64,000 nucleotides of DNA from NCBI RefSeq assembly GCF_006636205.1, contig NZ_VIGB01000003.1, positions 2,941,001 through 3,005,000 on the forward strand, written 5' to 3'. The notes under the pieces were generated by a model. The model worked only from the letters and a program-made list of their open reading frames with translations. It was not told the DNA's origin and searched no databases. The translations under genes were made by a program, and so were the position numbers. Source of the stretch: Kitasatospora acidiphila. Lineage in GTDB: Bacteria > Actinomycetota > Actinomycetes > Streptomycetales > Streptomycetaceae. Below are positions 1 through 8,501 of the stretch, piece by piece (position 1 is the stretch's first letter; every line of letters begins with the position of its first letter).

Positions 1-6
1 AAGGGC

Positions 7-1353
7 GTGGCGTTGACAGGATCCGGCCCGGTGCTGAGCCGGGAGGAGGTGGACCGCGAGCTGACTCGGCTGACCGCCGAGCGCGAGGCGGTGGAGGCCG
101 CTCTGCTCGCGCTCCAGGACCACCCGGGCCGCCGGCTGCTGGAGGGCGCCACGCTGACCGGCCGCACCGAGGAGCGCTGGCAGGTCGCCGCCCAGGGCTT
201 CACCCTGCTGTGGACCTACTTCGACCGGTACAGCGAGGCGCTGGCCGCAGCCCGGGCGGTGCGCTCCCGGCGCAGCCGGCCCGGCTCCCCGGAGCTGGCC
301 GAGCTGAGCGAACTGCTGCGCGGCCGGGCGGTCACCGTCTCCGGCGGCCAACTGCCCGACGCCGCACACCAGCTGGCCGGGCCGGCCCGGCTGGTCGAGC
401 AGATCAGCCTGACCGAGCTGATGGACCGGATGAACGCCTGCTACGCCACCGTGCTGGAGGTGGTCAACGCCGCCGACGCGGTCTGGTCGGCGCTGCCGGC
501 CCGGATCGACCTGCTGCTGGCCGAGCTGCGCCGGGTGGCCAGCCTGGCCGGCTCGGTCGGGGTCCGGCCCGGCAGCCATCCGCTGGGCGACGACCTGTCC
601 GTCCTGGAGCAGGAGTTGACCGGGCTTCGGGCCGAGGTGCTGGCCGACCCGCTGGCGCTGTGGCGCCCGGCCCGGGTGCCGGCCCAGCGCGGCCGGGAGA
701 GCACCACCAGCGTGGTCGCCGCGCAGCAGGCGGCGGCCGGCGCCGTCGACGTGGCCCGGTTCGACCAGGCCGGCCGGACCCTGGACTCGATACGGGTCGA
801 ACTGGAGCAGCTGCTTCGGCTGCGAGACGAAGCGGACGAGCGGCTGCACCAGGTCGCCGATCTGCTGCGCCGCGCGGACGCCACGCTGGGCGAGGCCCGG
901 CAGGCCCGCGGCGAGGTGCTGGCCAAGATCGCCGCCACCGAGGTGCCGGCCGTGCCGGGGCCGCTGGCCGCGCTGCGCGATGGCGTGCACCAGGCGGCGG
1001 AGCTGCGGCAGAACGGGCTCTGGCATCGGCTGGCGCCGCTGCTGGACGCCTTGGAGGAACAGGCGGCCCAGGAGTTGCAGCGGGCCCGGCAGTCCCTCAC
1101 CGAGGTGACCGCCCCGCTCGCGGTCCGGGCCGAACTGCGCGGCCGGCTGGACGCCTACAAGGCGATGGCCGCGCGCCTCGGGGTGGCGGAGGACCCCGAG
1201 GTGATCGAGCGCTACGAGAAGGCTCGCTGGCTGCTGTGGAGCGCGCCGTGCGACCTGCGCGCGGCCGCCGCGGCGGTGACCAGGTTCCAGCAGGCGTTGC
1301 GTCCGGCGGCCGCGCCGCAGGACGCGCGGCGGTACGACGGACAGGGGGAATGA
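7..1353 (+). CDS. Coiled-coil/alpha-helical protein of unknown function, first gene of the kinase-phosphatase island
   Basis: I do not recognise a named family. The protein (up to 448 aa) is almost entirely Ala/Leu/Arg/Glu-rich with long heptad-like stretches (about residues 10-100 and 250-400) and no signal peptide or membrane segment, so it is probably a cytoplasmic coiled-coil protein. The frame is open to the left edge of the window, so the GTG at 7 may not be the true start; a TTG at 13 lies 7 nt after an AAGGG and is an alternative. Its stop codon at 1351-1353 overlaps an ATG at 1350 in the kinase frame, which indicates one operon with the PknG-like kinase. A role as scaffold or substrate of that kinase is inference from position only. 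Confidence 0.6.
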   Translation: MALTGSGPVLSREEVDRELTRLTAEREAVEAALLALQDHPGRRLLEGATLTGRTEERWQVAAQGFTLLWTYFDRYSEALAAARAVRSRRSRPGSPELAELSELLRGRAVTVSGGQLPDAAHQLAGPARLVEQISLTELMDRMNACYATVLEVVNAADAVWSALPARIDLLLAELRRVASLAGSVGVRPGSHPLGDDLSVLEQELTGLRAEVLADPLALWRPARVPAQRGRESTTSVVAAQQAAAGAVDVARFDQAGRTLDSIRVELEQLLRLRDEADERLHQVADLLRRADATLGEARQARGEVLAKIAATEVPAVPGPLAALRDGVHQAAELRQNGLWHRLAPLLDALEEQAAQELQRARQSLTEVTAPLAVRAELRGRLDAYKAMAARLGVAEDPEVIERYEKARWLLWSAPCDLRAAAAAVTRFQQALRPAAAPQDARRYDGQGE

Positions 1354-1358
1354 GAGCC

Positions 1359-3866
1359 ATGGGCGAAGCGTGTGTCCGGCCGGGGTGCTCCGGCGGAGTG
1401 ATCGACGCGGACGGGTACTGCACCGAGTGCGGTCTGGCGCCGCTGGGGGTGTCCGGCACCACCGGGACGGCCACCGCGACGGGGGTCGGCGCCAAGTGCG
1501 CGCAGCCCGCCTGCGCCGGCACCATCGACGCCGACGGCTTCTGCGACGAGTGCGGCATCGCGGCCGGCCCGGCGCGGACGGCGGCCTCGGCAGCGGTGCC
1601 CGCCTCCCGGGTCGCGCCCGACTCCGGCTCCAGCTCGGCCCGTTCGGTGCCGTCCAGCCGCACCGGCTCGTCCCGCTCGATGTCCGGCCGGTCCCGTTCG
1701 CACCGCTCCACCCGGACCGGCACCCGCGGCTCGGTCTCGGTGCGCAGCTCCAAGGGCAGCCGCAGCACCGGCAGCCGCAGCCGGCTGGGCGCCGGCCTGG
1801 TCACCGTGCCGCCGGTGCCGAAGAGCGACCCGGCGCAGGCGGTGCTGGTCGACCCCGAGGTGCCGGAGCGCAAGCGGTTCTGCAGCAAGTGCGAGGCGCC
1901 GGTGGGCCGGGAGAAGAACGGCCGCCCGGGCCGCCCCGACGGCTTCTGCACCCAGTGCGGGCAGGCCTACTCGTTCACCCCGAAGCTGCAGCGCGGCGAC
2001 CTGGTCGGCGGCCAGTACGAGGTGATGGGCTGCCTGGCGCACGGCGGCCTGGGCTGGATCTACCTCGCGGTGGACCGCCGGGTCAGCGACCGCTGGGTGG
2101 TGCTCAAGGGCCTGCTGGACACCGGCGACGAGGACGCGCTGGCGGTGGCGATCGCCGAGCGGCGGTTCCTCGCCGAGGTGGACCACCCCAACATCGTCCG
2201 GATCATCAACTTCGTCGAGCACCCGGATCTGCGGACCGGCAGCACCGACGGCTACATCGTGATGGAGTACGTCGGCGGCAAGTCCCTCAAGGACATCGCC
2301 AACGACCGCCGCACTCCGGACGGCCGGCGCGACCCGCTGCCAGTGGCGCAGGCCATCGCCTACGCCCTGGAGGCGCTGCCCGCGCTCGGCTACCTGCACA
2401 GCCGGGGCCTGGTCTACTGCGACTTCAAGATCGACAACGTGATCCAGAGCGAGGACACACTCAAGATCATCGACATGGGCGCGGTCCGCCGCTTCGACGA
2501 CGACGGCCCGATCTACGGCACGGTCGGCTACCAGGCGCCGGAGATAGCGACCGACGGCCCCTCCCCCGCCTCCGACCTGTACACCGTGGCCCGCACCCTG
2601 GCGGTGCTGACCTTCGACTTCCAGGGCTACAGCACCACCTACCGGGAGGAGCTGCCCGGCCCCGAAGAGGTGCCGGTCTTCGCCCAGTACGAGTCGTTCT
2701 ACCGGCTGCTGGTACGGGCCACCGACCCGGACCCGTCGCGCCGGTTCGCCTCCGCCGAGGAGATGGCCGACCAGCTGACCGGCGTACTGCGGGAGATCCT
2801 GGCCCTGTCGGACGGTCAGCCCCGGCCCGCCCTGTCCACCCTGTTCGGACCCGAACTGCGGGTCGTGGACACCGAATTGATCGCCGACGGACCGGCCCCC
2901 GCACCCGGGGTGCCGCGGCTGGTGGTGCCCGACGTGGCCGCCGCCGCGCTGGCCCTGCCGGTGCCGCGGGTCGACCCGGGCGACGCCAACGCCGGGTTCC
3001 TGGCCGCGCTGATGGCGACCCGGCCCGACGACGTGCTGGGTGCGCTGAGCACCGCCACCTCGGACTCGGTGGAGCTGCGGCTGCGCCGCCTGCGCGCACT
3101 CATCGAGCTCGGCCGGCACGTCGACGCCGAGCAGTCGCTGGCCCAGCTGCGCTCCGACCACGGCGACGACTGGCGGGTGGTCTGGTACCGCGGGCTGTCC
3201 CAGCTGGCCCTGGCCGGCGCGGCCTCCTCCCAGGCGCAGACCCGGCCGCTGGTCGAGGCCGCCGCCGAGGCCTTCGACGCGGTCTACGACGCCTTCCCCG
3301 GCGAGGCCGCGCCCAAGCTGGCGCTCGGCATCTGCGCCGAACTGCTGGGCAACCACGAGGACGCCGCCGAGTTCTACCGGCTGGTGTGGACCACCGACCA
3401 CGGCTATGTGAGCGCCGCCTTCGGACTCGCCCGGGTCTGCCTGGCCGGCGGCGACCGGGCCGGCGCGGTCGCCGCCCTGGAGTCGATCCCGGAGGTCTCC
3501 ACCCACTACACCGCCGCCCGGATCGCCGCGATCCGGGCCCGGGTGCGGGCCCGGACCCCGCAGGAGCCGATCGGCGACGACCTGGCAGCGGGCAACGCCC
3601 AACTCGCCCTGCTCGGGCTGGACGACCGGCGGCGCGAGCAGCTCTCGGTGGAGGTGCTGGAGAGCACGCTGGGCTGGGCGCTGGCCGGCGCCCCCGGCCA
3701 CTCGCCGGTCGCCACCGCGCTCGGCACCCTGCCGACCAAGGAACGCGAACTGCGGTTCGCGCTGGAGAAGTCCTACCGATCACTGGCCCGGCTCGCCGAG
3801 CGGGCCGAGGACCGGATCGAACTGGTGGAGCGGGCCAACCGGTCCCGACCGCGGACGTGGGTGTGA
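1359..3866 (+). CDS. PknG-like serine/threonine protein kinase with three N-terminal zinc ribbons and C-terminal TPR-like repeats
   Basis: Predicted soluble Ser/Thr kinase of 835 aa. Three Cys-rich zinc ribbons of the CxxxxC...CxxCG kind lie at about residues 4-25, 46-66 and 170-197, separated by a Ser/Arg-rich linker (about 85-150). The kinase domain starts near residue 217. It has a Gly-rich loop, the VVLK lysine (K250), a catalytic loop YCDFKIDN with D355 (Tyr-Cys replaces the usual His-Arg, as in PknG), a DMG motif (D372) and an APE-like QAPE (about 392-395). The tail from about 530 is helical and TPR-like. In mycobacteria PknG has the same order: Cys-rich redox/metal module, kinase, TPR. 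ATG 1359 is preferred because GGGGGA ends 9 nt upstream; an ATG at 1350 overlaps the previous stop but sits too close to that site. The next gene (PP2C) starts 2 nt after the stop. Confidence 0.9.
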   Translation: MGEACVRPGCSGGVIDADGYCTECGLAPLGVSGTTGTATATGVGAKCAQPACAGTIDADGFCDECGIAAGPARTAASAAVPASRVAPDSGSSSARSVPSSRTGSSRSMSGRSRSHRSTRTGTRGSVSVRSSKGSRSTGSRSRLGAGLVTVPPVPKSDPAQAVLVDPEVPERKRFCSKCEAPVGREKNGRPGRPDGFCTQCGQAYSFTPKLQRGDLVGGQYEVMGCLAHGGLGWIYLAVDRRVSDRWVVLKGLLDTGDEDALAVAIAERRFLAEVDHPNIVRIINFVEHPDLRTGSTDGYIVMEYVGGKSLKDIANDRRTPDGRRDPLPVAQAIAYALEALPALGYLHSRGLVYCDFKIDNVIQSEDTLKIIDMGAVRRFDDDGPIYGTVGYQAPEIATDGPSPASDLYTVARTLAVLTFDFQGYSTTYREELPGPEEVPVFAQYESFYRLLVRATDPDPSRRFASAEEMADQLTGVLREILALSDGQPRPALSTLFGPELRVVDTELIADGPAPAPGVPRLVVPDVAAAALALPVPRVDPGDANAGFLAALMATRPDDVLGALSTATSDSVELRLRRLRALIELGRHVDAEQSLAQLRSDHGDDWRVVWYRGLSQLALAGAASSQAQTRPLVEAAAEAFDAVYDAFPGEAAPKLALGICAELLGNHEDAAEFYRLVWTTDHGYVSAAFGLARVCLAGGDRAGAVAALESIPEVSTHYTAARIAAIRARVRARTPQEPIGDDLAAGNAQLALLGLDDRRREQLSVEVLESTLGWALAGAPGHSPVATALGTLPTKERELRFALEKSYRSLARLAERAEDRIELVERANRSRPRTWV

Positions 3867-3868
3867 CG

Positions 3869-4999
3869 ATGACCGAGTGCCCGGGCTGCGGCGAACCGCT
3901 CGACCCCGCGGACGTGTTCTGCGAGAACTGCGGGATGGGCCTGGCCGCCGCGCCGCCCGCACCCGCCGCCTCGATCGCCGGGGCCGACTTCGCGCTGCCG
4001 CCGGCGGCCGGGCCGGTCTGCGCGCACTGCGGCGCCGGGCAGGTGGGCGCCGACGGCTTCTGCGAGGCCTGCGGGATGGCCCAGCCGAGCCCGCGCGACC
4101 ATGTGGAGCGCTCGCTGGCCGGCGGCGCCGGGGTCAGCGACCGCGGGCTGCGCCACCACCGCAACGAGGACTCCTTCACGCTGGCCGCCACCTCGCTGCC
4201 GGACGGCCGGCCCGCCGTGGTCGCGGTGGTCTGCGACGGGGTCTCGTCCGCCTCCCGGCCCGACGAGGCGTCACAGACCGCGGCCGACGCGGCCGGTGAG
4301 GCGCTGCTGACCGCGCTGGAGCACGGCGAGGCGGCCGAGCCGGCGATGCGCGGCGCGATCGCCAGCGCCGCCGCCGCGGTGGCCGCGCTGGCGGGCGACG
4401 GCACCGCCCCGGAGCCCGGACACAACTCCCCCGCCTGCACGGTGGTCAGCGCGGTGGCCGCCGCCGGGGTGGTCACCGTGGGCTGGGTGGGCGACAGCCG
4501 GGCGTACTGGATCCCGGACGACCGCTCCGACGCCGAGCCGTACCGGCTGACCGAGGACGACTCCTGGGCGACCGGCATGATCGCGGCCGGCCTGATGAGC
4601 GAGGCCGAGGCCTACGCGGACGCCCGGGCGCACGCCATCACCGGCTGGCTGGGCGCGGACGCCGAGGAGGTCGTGCCGCACACCGTCGCCTTCACCCCGC
4701 ATGTGCCCGGCGTGCTGCTGATCTGCACCGACGGCCTGTGGAACTACGCCGAGGCCGCCACCAGCCTGGCCGACCTGGTTCGCGCCGACGCCCGCACCGA
4801 CCCGCTGCGGGCCGCCCAGGCCCTGGTGGCCTTCGCCGTCGCCGCCGGCGGGCACGACAACATCACCGTCGCGGTGCTGCCGGTGGTGCCGGATCCGGCG
4901 TCCGGCTGGGTGGACACCCTGCTCGACCTGCCGGTGATCAAGCCGACCGTTCCGCCGATGCCCAGCTTCCCGCCGGCCGTTTCCACCGAGCAGAGCTGA
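3869..4999 (+). CDS. PP2C-family Ser/Thr protein phosphatase with two N-terminal zinc ribbons
   Basis: Likely metal-dependent phosphatase that opposes the upstream kinase. The 376 aa protein opens with two zinc ribbons (about residues 4-22 and 50-70, each CxxCG...CxxCG) followed by a PP2C domain (about 83-360). Metal-ligand motifs are visible: RNED (D101), VVCDG (D123), WVGDSRAYW, LLICTDGLW and GGHDNITVAV. No membrane segment is seen, unlike PstP-type phosphatases. The ATG lies 2 nt after the kinase stop, so translation is probably coupled. The zinc ribbons resemble those of the kinase and of the FHA protein at 6652, suggesting a shared docking module within one signalling complex (inference). 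Confidence 0.92.
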   Translation: MTECPGCGEPLDPADVFCENCGMGLAAAPPAPAASIAGADFALPPAAGPVCAHCGAGQVGADGFCEACGMAQPSPRDHVERSLAGGAGVSDRGLRHHRNEDSFTLAATSLPDGRPAVVAVVCDGVSSASRPDEASQTAADAAGEALLTALEHGEAAEPAMRGAIASAAAAVAALAGDGTAPEPGHNSPACTVVSAVAAAGVVTVGWVGDSRAYWIPDDRSDAEPYRLTEDDSWATGMIAAGLMSEAEAYADARAHAITGWLGADAEEVVPHTVAFTPHVPGVLLICTDGLWNYAEAATSLADLVRADARTDPLRAAQALVAFAVAAGGHDNITVAVLPVVPDPASGWVDTLLDLPVIKPTVPPMPSFPPAVSTEQS

Positions 5000-5081
5000 C
5001 GCCCACTCACCCGTTGTCCGGCTGACGTCTTCTCACGACGCACCAGCCACCCATCGACTCTTGCCAAGAGGGGTACGGCCA

Positions 5082-6446
5082 ATGGCCAGTCTGACCAAGT
5101 CGAACCTGCCCAGGTTCGCCACCGAGATCTTCCAGAACGAGTACCTCGCCGAGGGCGCCCGCGAGGTCAACGCCATCGTCACCGTCACCGCCACCGGCGG
5201 CGGCACCACAGGCGGGCGGCCGCTGGGCCTGGGCGCGGACGCCGCACCCGGCGCCGCCCAGGACGCCGCGGTGGTCCTGATGGTCGACTGCTCGGGCTCG
5301 ATGGACTACCCGCCGACCAAGATGCGCAACGCCCGGGACGCCACCGCCGTGGCCATCGACACCATCCGCGACGGGGTCGCCTTCGCGGTGGTGGCCGGCA
5401 CCCACGAGGCCCGCGAGGTCTACCCGGCCAACGGCTCGCTGGCCGTCGCCTCGCCGGCCACCCGGGAGGCCGCCAAGCAGTCGCTGCGCAAGCTGACCGC
5501 GGGCGGCGGCACCGCCATCGGCACCTGGCTCACGCTGGCCGACAGGCTCTTCCTGACCCGCCACGACATCGCCATCCGGCACGGCATCCTGCTCACCGAC
5601 GGCCGCAACGAGCACGAGAAGCCGGCGGACCTGCAGAAGACCCTGGACCGGGTGAGCGGCCACTTCACCGCCGACTGCCGCGGCGTCGGCACCGACTGGG
5701 AGGTCGCCGAGCTGCGCAAGATCGCCTCCGCGCTGCTCGGCACCGCCGACATCGTGGCCGAACCGGCCGACCTGGCCGAGGACTTCCGCTCGATGATGAC
5801 CGCCGCGATGGGCAAGCAGGTCGCCGACGTGGCACTGCGGGTCTGGACCCCGGCCAACGCCCAGGTGAAGTTCGTCAAGCAGGTGGCGCCCGACCTGGAG
5901 GACCTCACCGGGCGGCGGGCCGAGGCCGGGCCGCGGGCCGGCGACTACCCGACCGGCTCCTGGGGCGACGAGAGCCGCGACTACCACGTCTGCGTCGAGG
6001 TGCCGTCCGCCGCGGTCGGCAACGAGATGCTGGCCGCCCGGATCTCCCTGGTGCTGCCCGGCGCCGACGGCTCCACCGAGGTGCTGGCCCAAGGCCTGGT
6101 CCGCGCGGTGTGGACGGACGACCTGGCCTCCTCCACCCGGATCAGCCCGCAGGTGGCCCACTACACCGGGCAGGCCGAGCTCGCCTCGTCGATCCAGGAG
6201 GGCCTGGAGGCGCAGCGGGCGGGCGACATGGACACCGCCACCGCCAAGCTCGGCGCGGCGGTCCGGCTGGCCCACCAGACCGGCAACGAGGGCACCTTCA
6301 AGCTGCTGCAGAAGGTGGTCGACGTGGTCGACCCCAAGGAGGGCACTGTCAGGTTCCGCAAGGACGTCAGCGAGGCCGACTCGATGACCCTGGAGACCCG
6401 CTCGACCAAGACCGTCCGGGTGGCGGCCAAGAAGCGCGAGGGCTGA
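5082..6446 (+). CDS. von Willebrand factor A (vWA) domain protein
   Basis: Protein of 454 aa with a vWA fold from about residue 60 to 250. The MIDAS motif DCSGSM begins at D69, with downstream vWA elements GGGTAIGTW and LLTDG. The C-terminal half (about 270-454) is a second beta-rich region plus helices of unknown fold. No signal peptide is present, so it is cytoplasmic. The start is fixed by AAGAGGGG ending 8 nt upstream of ATG 5082. It sits directly downstream of the kinase/phosphatase pair in the same orientation. vWA proteins commonly act as metal-dependent protein-binding partners; it is plausibly a substrate or effector of the pair (inference). Confidence 0.88.
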   Translation: MASLTKSNLPRFATEIFQNEYLAEGAREVNAIVTVTATGGGTTGGRPLGLGADAAPGAAQDAAVVLMVDCSGSMDYPPTKMRNARDATAVAIDTIRDGVAFAVVAGTHEAREVYPANGSLAVASPATREAAKQSLRKLTAGGGTAIGTWLTLADRLFLTRHDIAIRHGILLTDGRNEHEKPADLQKTLDRVSGHFTADCRGVGTDWEVAELRKIASALLGTADIVAEPADLAEDFRSMMTAAMGKQVADVALRVWTPANAQVKFVKQVAPDLEDLTGRRAEAGPRAGDYPTGSWGDESRDYHVCVEVPSAAVGNEMLAARISLVLPGADGSTEVLAQGLVRAVWTDDLASSTRISPQVAHYTGQAELASSIQEGLEAQRAGDMDTATAKLGAAVRLAHQTGNEGTFKLLQKVVDVVDPKEGTVRFRKDVSEADSMTLETRSTKTVRVAAKKREG

Positions 6447-6651
6447 GCGGCCGCCGGCGAGGCGGAACGGCTCGGGTGCGTCGCCGCCGGTGCGCAGTCA
6501 CCGGACGGACCGCCGCGCAGTGGGAGGCCGCCCTCGTGGTGTTCCACTGACCCGCCGCCGTTCACCACGGCCTGGCAGATCGGTATCGTGAGAGGCTGTC
6601 GTGAAACTGGTTCCGTCGGGGGCCGGGACCTGCCGAGATGTGGGGGACTTG

Positions 6652-7779
6652 ATGCCGATCTGCCCTAGTGGCCACGAGTCGCAGTCGGAGGACTACTGCG
6701 ACTACTGCGGCCTCGCGATGCGCCCGGCCGCCATGGTCGGGGCACCAGGGCCGTTCGGCGCTCCGGTGCCCCCGCCGCCGGCCATGCCGCCGCAGGCGCC
6801 GCCGATGCCGGGCGGTTTCCCGGGGGTCTCCGAGAGCGTCGGCTGCCCGATCTGCCGTACCCCGAAGACCGGCCGGTACTGCGAGGAGTGCGGCTACGAC
6901 TTCGAGCTGTCCACCTCGCCGGGGATGCCGGTGGTGGGCGCGCCGCAGGGCTACGGCTATCCGCCGCCGGGGCCCGCGCAGCCCGGGCCCGCGCACCAGC
7001 AGCAGCCGGGGTACGGCTACCCGCCGCCCGGCTCCGGCTACCCGTCGCAGCCCGACCCGGTCTTCCCACCGCCGCAGCCCGACCCGGTCTTCCCGCCGGC
7101 GGACCCGTTCGGGTCGGCGCCGTCCACCCGCTCGCCGTACCAGCAGCCGGGGCAGCCGGGCGCACAGCCGCCCGGGCATCCTGGGCACCCCGGGATGCCG
7201 CAGCCCGGACAGCCCGGCATGCCCGGGCAGCCCGGAGTGCCCCCGCAGCCGTCCCGGCCGATGCCGCCGCAGCAGCCGGGCATGCCGCCGCAGCCCAGCG
7301 TCGAGCAGTACGGCACCTCGTTCCACCTGGCACCGCCCTCCCAGCAGATGCCGCAGGCCGAGCCGGTCAGATCCCAGTGGGTGGCCGTGATCACCGCGGA
7401 CCGCGAGTACTTCACGGACATGATGGCCCGCAGCGGCCCGGAGGCCTCCGGGCTGTTCTTCCCGCCGTACTGCCCGGAGCGCCGGATCCCGATCACCGGT
7501 CGCGGCCAGCTGCGGATCGGCCGGCGCAGCCAGCACCGCGGCACCGTGCCGGAGATCGACCTGTCGGTGCCGCCGGAGGACCCGGGCGCCTCGCACCAGC
7601 ACGCGCTGCTGGCCGAGCAGCCGGACGGCAGCTGGGTGCTGGTCGACCAGGACTCCACCAACGGCACCACGATGAACGGCGGTGCCGAGCCGATCGCCCC
7701 GCACACCGCCGTCGCGCTCAACGACGGTGACCGGATCCACATCGGCGCCTGGACCACCATCACCCTGCACCGCTCCTGA
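6652..7779 (+). CDS. FHA-domain protein with two zinc ribbons and a proline/glycine-rich linker
   Basis: Phosphothreonine-reading adaptor of 375 aa. Two Cys-rich ribbons occur at about residues 4-18 and 61-83. They are followed by a low-complexity Pro/Gly/Gln linker (about 90-230) made of PG, QPG and PDPVFPP repeats. A C-terminal FHA domain spans about 280-370 and shows RIGRRS (R288), SHQHA and STNGTTMNG (S335 region), the residues that contact phosphothreonine in the family. ATG 6652 is preferred over the upstream GTG at 6601 because GGGGG lies 5-6 nt before it and because it opens directly with the first ribbon. Together with kinase, phosphatase and vWA protein it forms a write/erase/read set. 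Confidence 0.9.
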   Translation: MPICPSGHESQSEDYCDYCGLAMRPAAMVGAPGPFGAPVPPPPAMPPQAPPMPGGFPGVSESVGCPICRTPKTGRYCEECGYDFELSTSPGMPVVGAPQGYGYPPPGPAQPGPAHQQQPGYGYPPPGSGYPSQPDPVFPPPQPDPVFPPADPFGSAPSTRSPYQQPGQPGAQPPGHPGHPGMPQPGQPGMPGQPGVPPQPSRPMPPQQPGMPPQPSVEQYGTSFHLAPPSQQMPQAEPVRSQWVAVITADREYFTDMMARSGPEASGLFFPPYCPERRIPITGRGQLRIGRRSQHRGTVPEIDLSVPPEDPGASHQHALLAEQPDGSWVLVDQDSTNGTTMNGGAEPIAPHTAVALNDGDRIHIGAWTTITLHRS

Positions 7780-7882
7780 GCTTGTCAGGAGCCGGTGCTT
7801 CCGCGGCCGCAGTGGTGGCGACCGGAGTCGTAGGACCGACGTCTCGGTTCCGGCTCCGGCCACGGTCTGCGACCATGGTCGG

Positions 7883-8283
7883 GTGACTGAGATCGGGCGC
7901 GGCGAGACTCGCGAGGAGACGTTCTACGAGGCGGTCGGCGGCGAGGCCGCCTTCCGCCGGCTGGTGCACCGCTTCTACCAGGGGTGGCCGGGGACGAACT
8001 GCTGCGCCCGATGTACCCCGAGGAGGACCTCGGCCCGGCCGAGGAGCGGCTGGCGCTCTTCCTGATGCAGTACTGGGGCGGTCCGCGCACCTACAGCGAG
8101 GAGCGCGGGCACCCGCGGCTGCGGATGCGGCACATGCCGTTCAAGGTCGACCAGGCCGCGCACGACGCCTGGCTGCGGCACATGCGGGATGCGCTGGACG
8201 AGCTGGAGCTGGCCCCGGACGCCGACCGGCAGCTCTGGGAGTACCTGGCCTACGCCGCCGCCTCGATGGTCAACTCCGCCTGA
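7883..8283 (+). pseudogene. Truncated haemoglobin (group II, GlbO-like), disrupted by a -1 frameshift in a G run
   Basis: GTG 7883 opens a frame encoding the N-terminal globin helices ([22 protein letters not shown]). After the GGGG at 7981-7984 the reading moves to the frame that continues [20 protein letters not shown] and ends at 8283, including QYWGG and RMRHMPF with the likely proximal His. With one extra G in that run the gene reads as one 133 aa protein of normal truncated-globin length. Conservation is excellent on both sides, so I favour an assembly error over real loss. Group II globins bind oxygen/NO and are common in actinomycetes. The gene stands alone after the FHA gene. Confidence 0.8.
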
Positions 8284-8501
8284 CCTGCGGGTAATTGACT
8301 GGCCTTGACATGTTCGGTGCTCGTTTGCTTTCGCTCCGGACACGTTTTGCACCGAACCCTTCCACCTGAGTTCGCAGTCTGACAACATCGCCCGGTATTC
8401 GGTGCCAGGGCTCCGCAGACCGCTATTCGGCAGCCCGCCCTTCGCTGCCCTGCGCCCGAATTTCACCACTGTCGGGGGACTTCGGGGGAGGGACAGCGTC
8501 C

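Noticed and set aside
210..1358. Upstream extension of the kinase frame, overlapping the coiled-coil gene
   Set aside because: The translation is Arg/Gly/Pro-rich antisense-type codon use; the real kinase starts at 1359 with a ribosome site and the first zinc ribbon.
1212..3701. Long - strand frame opposite the kinase
   Set aside because: Shadow frame; composition (Gly/Val/Gln-rich) and lack of start signals show it is not a gene.
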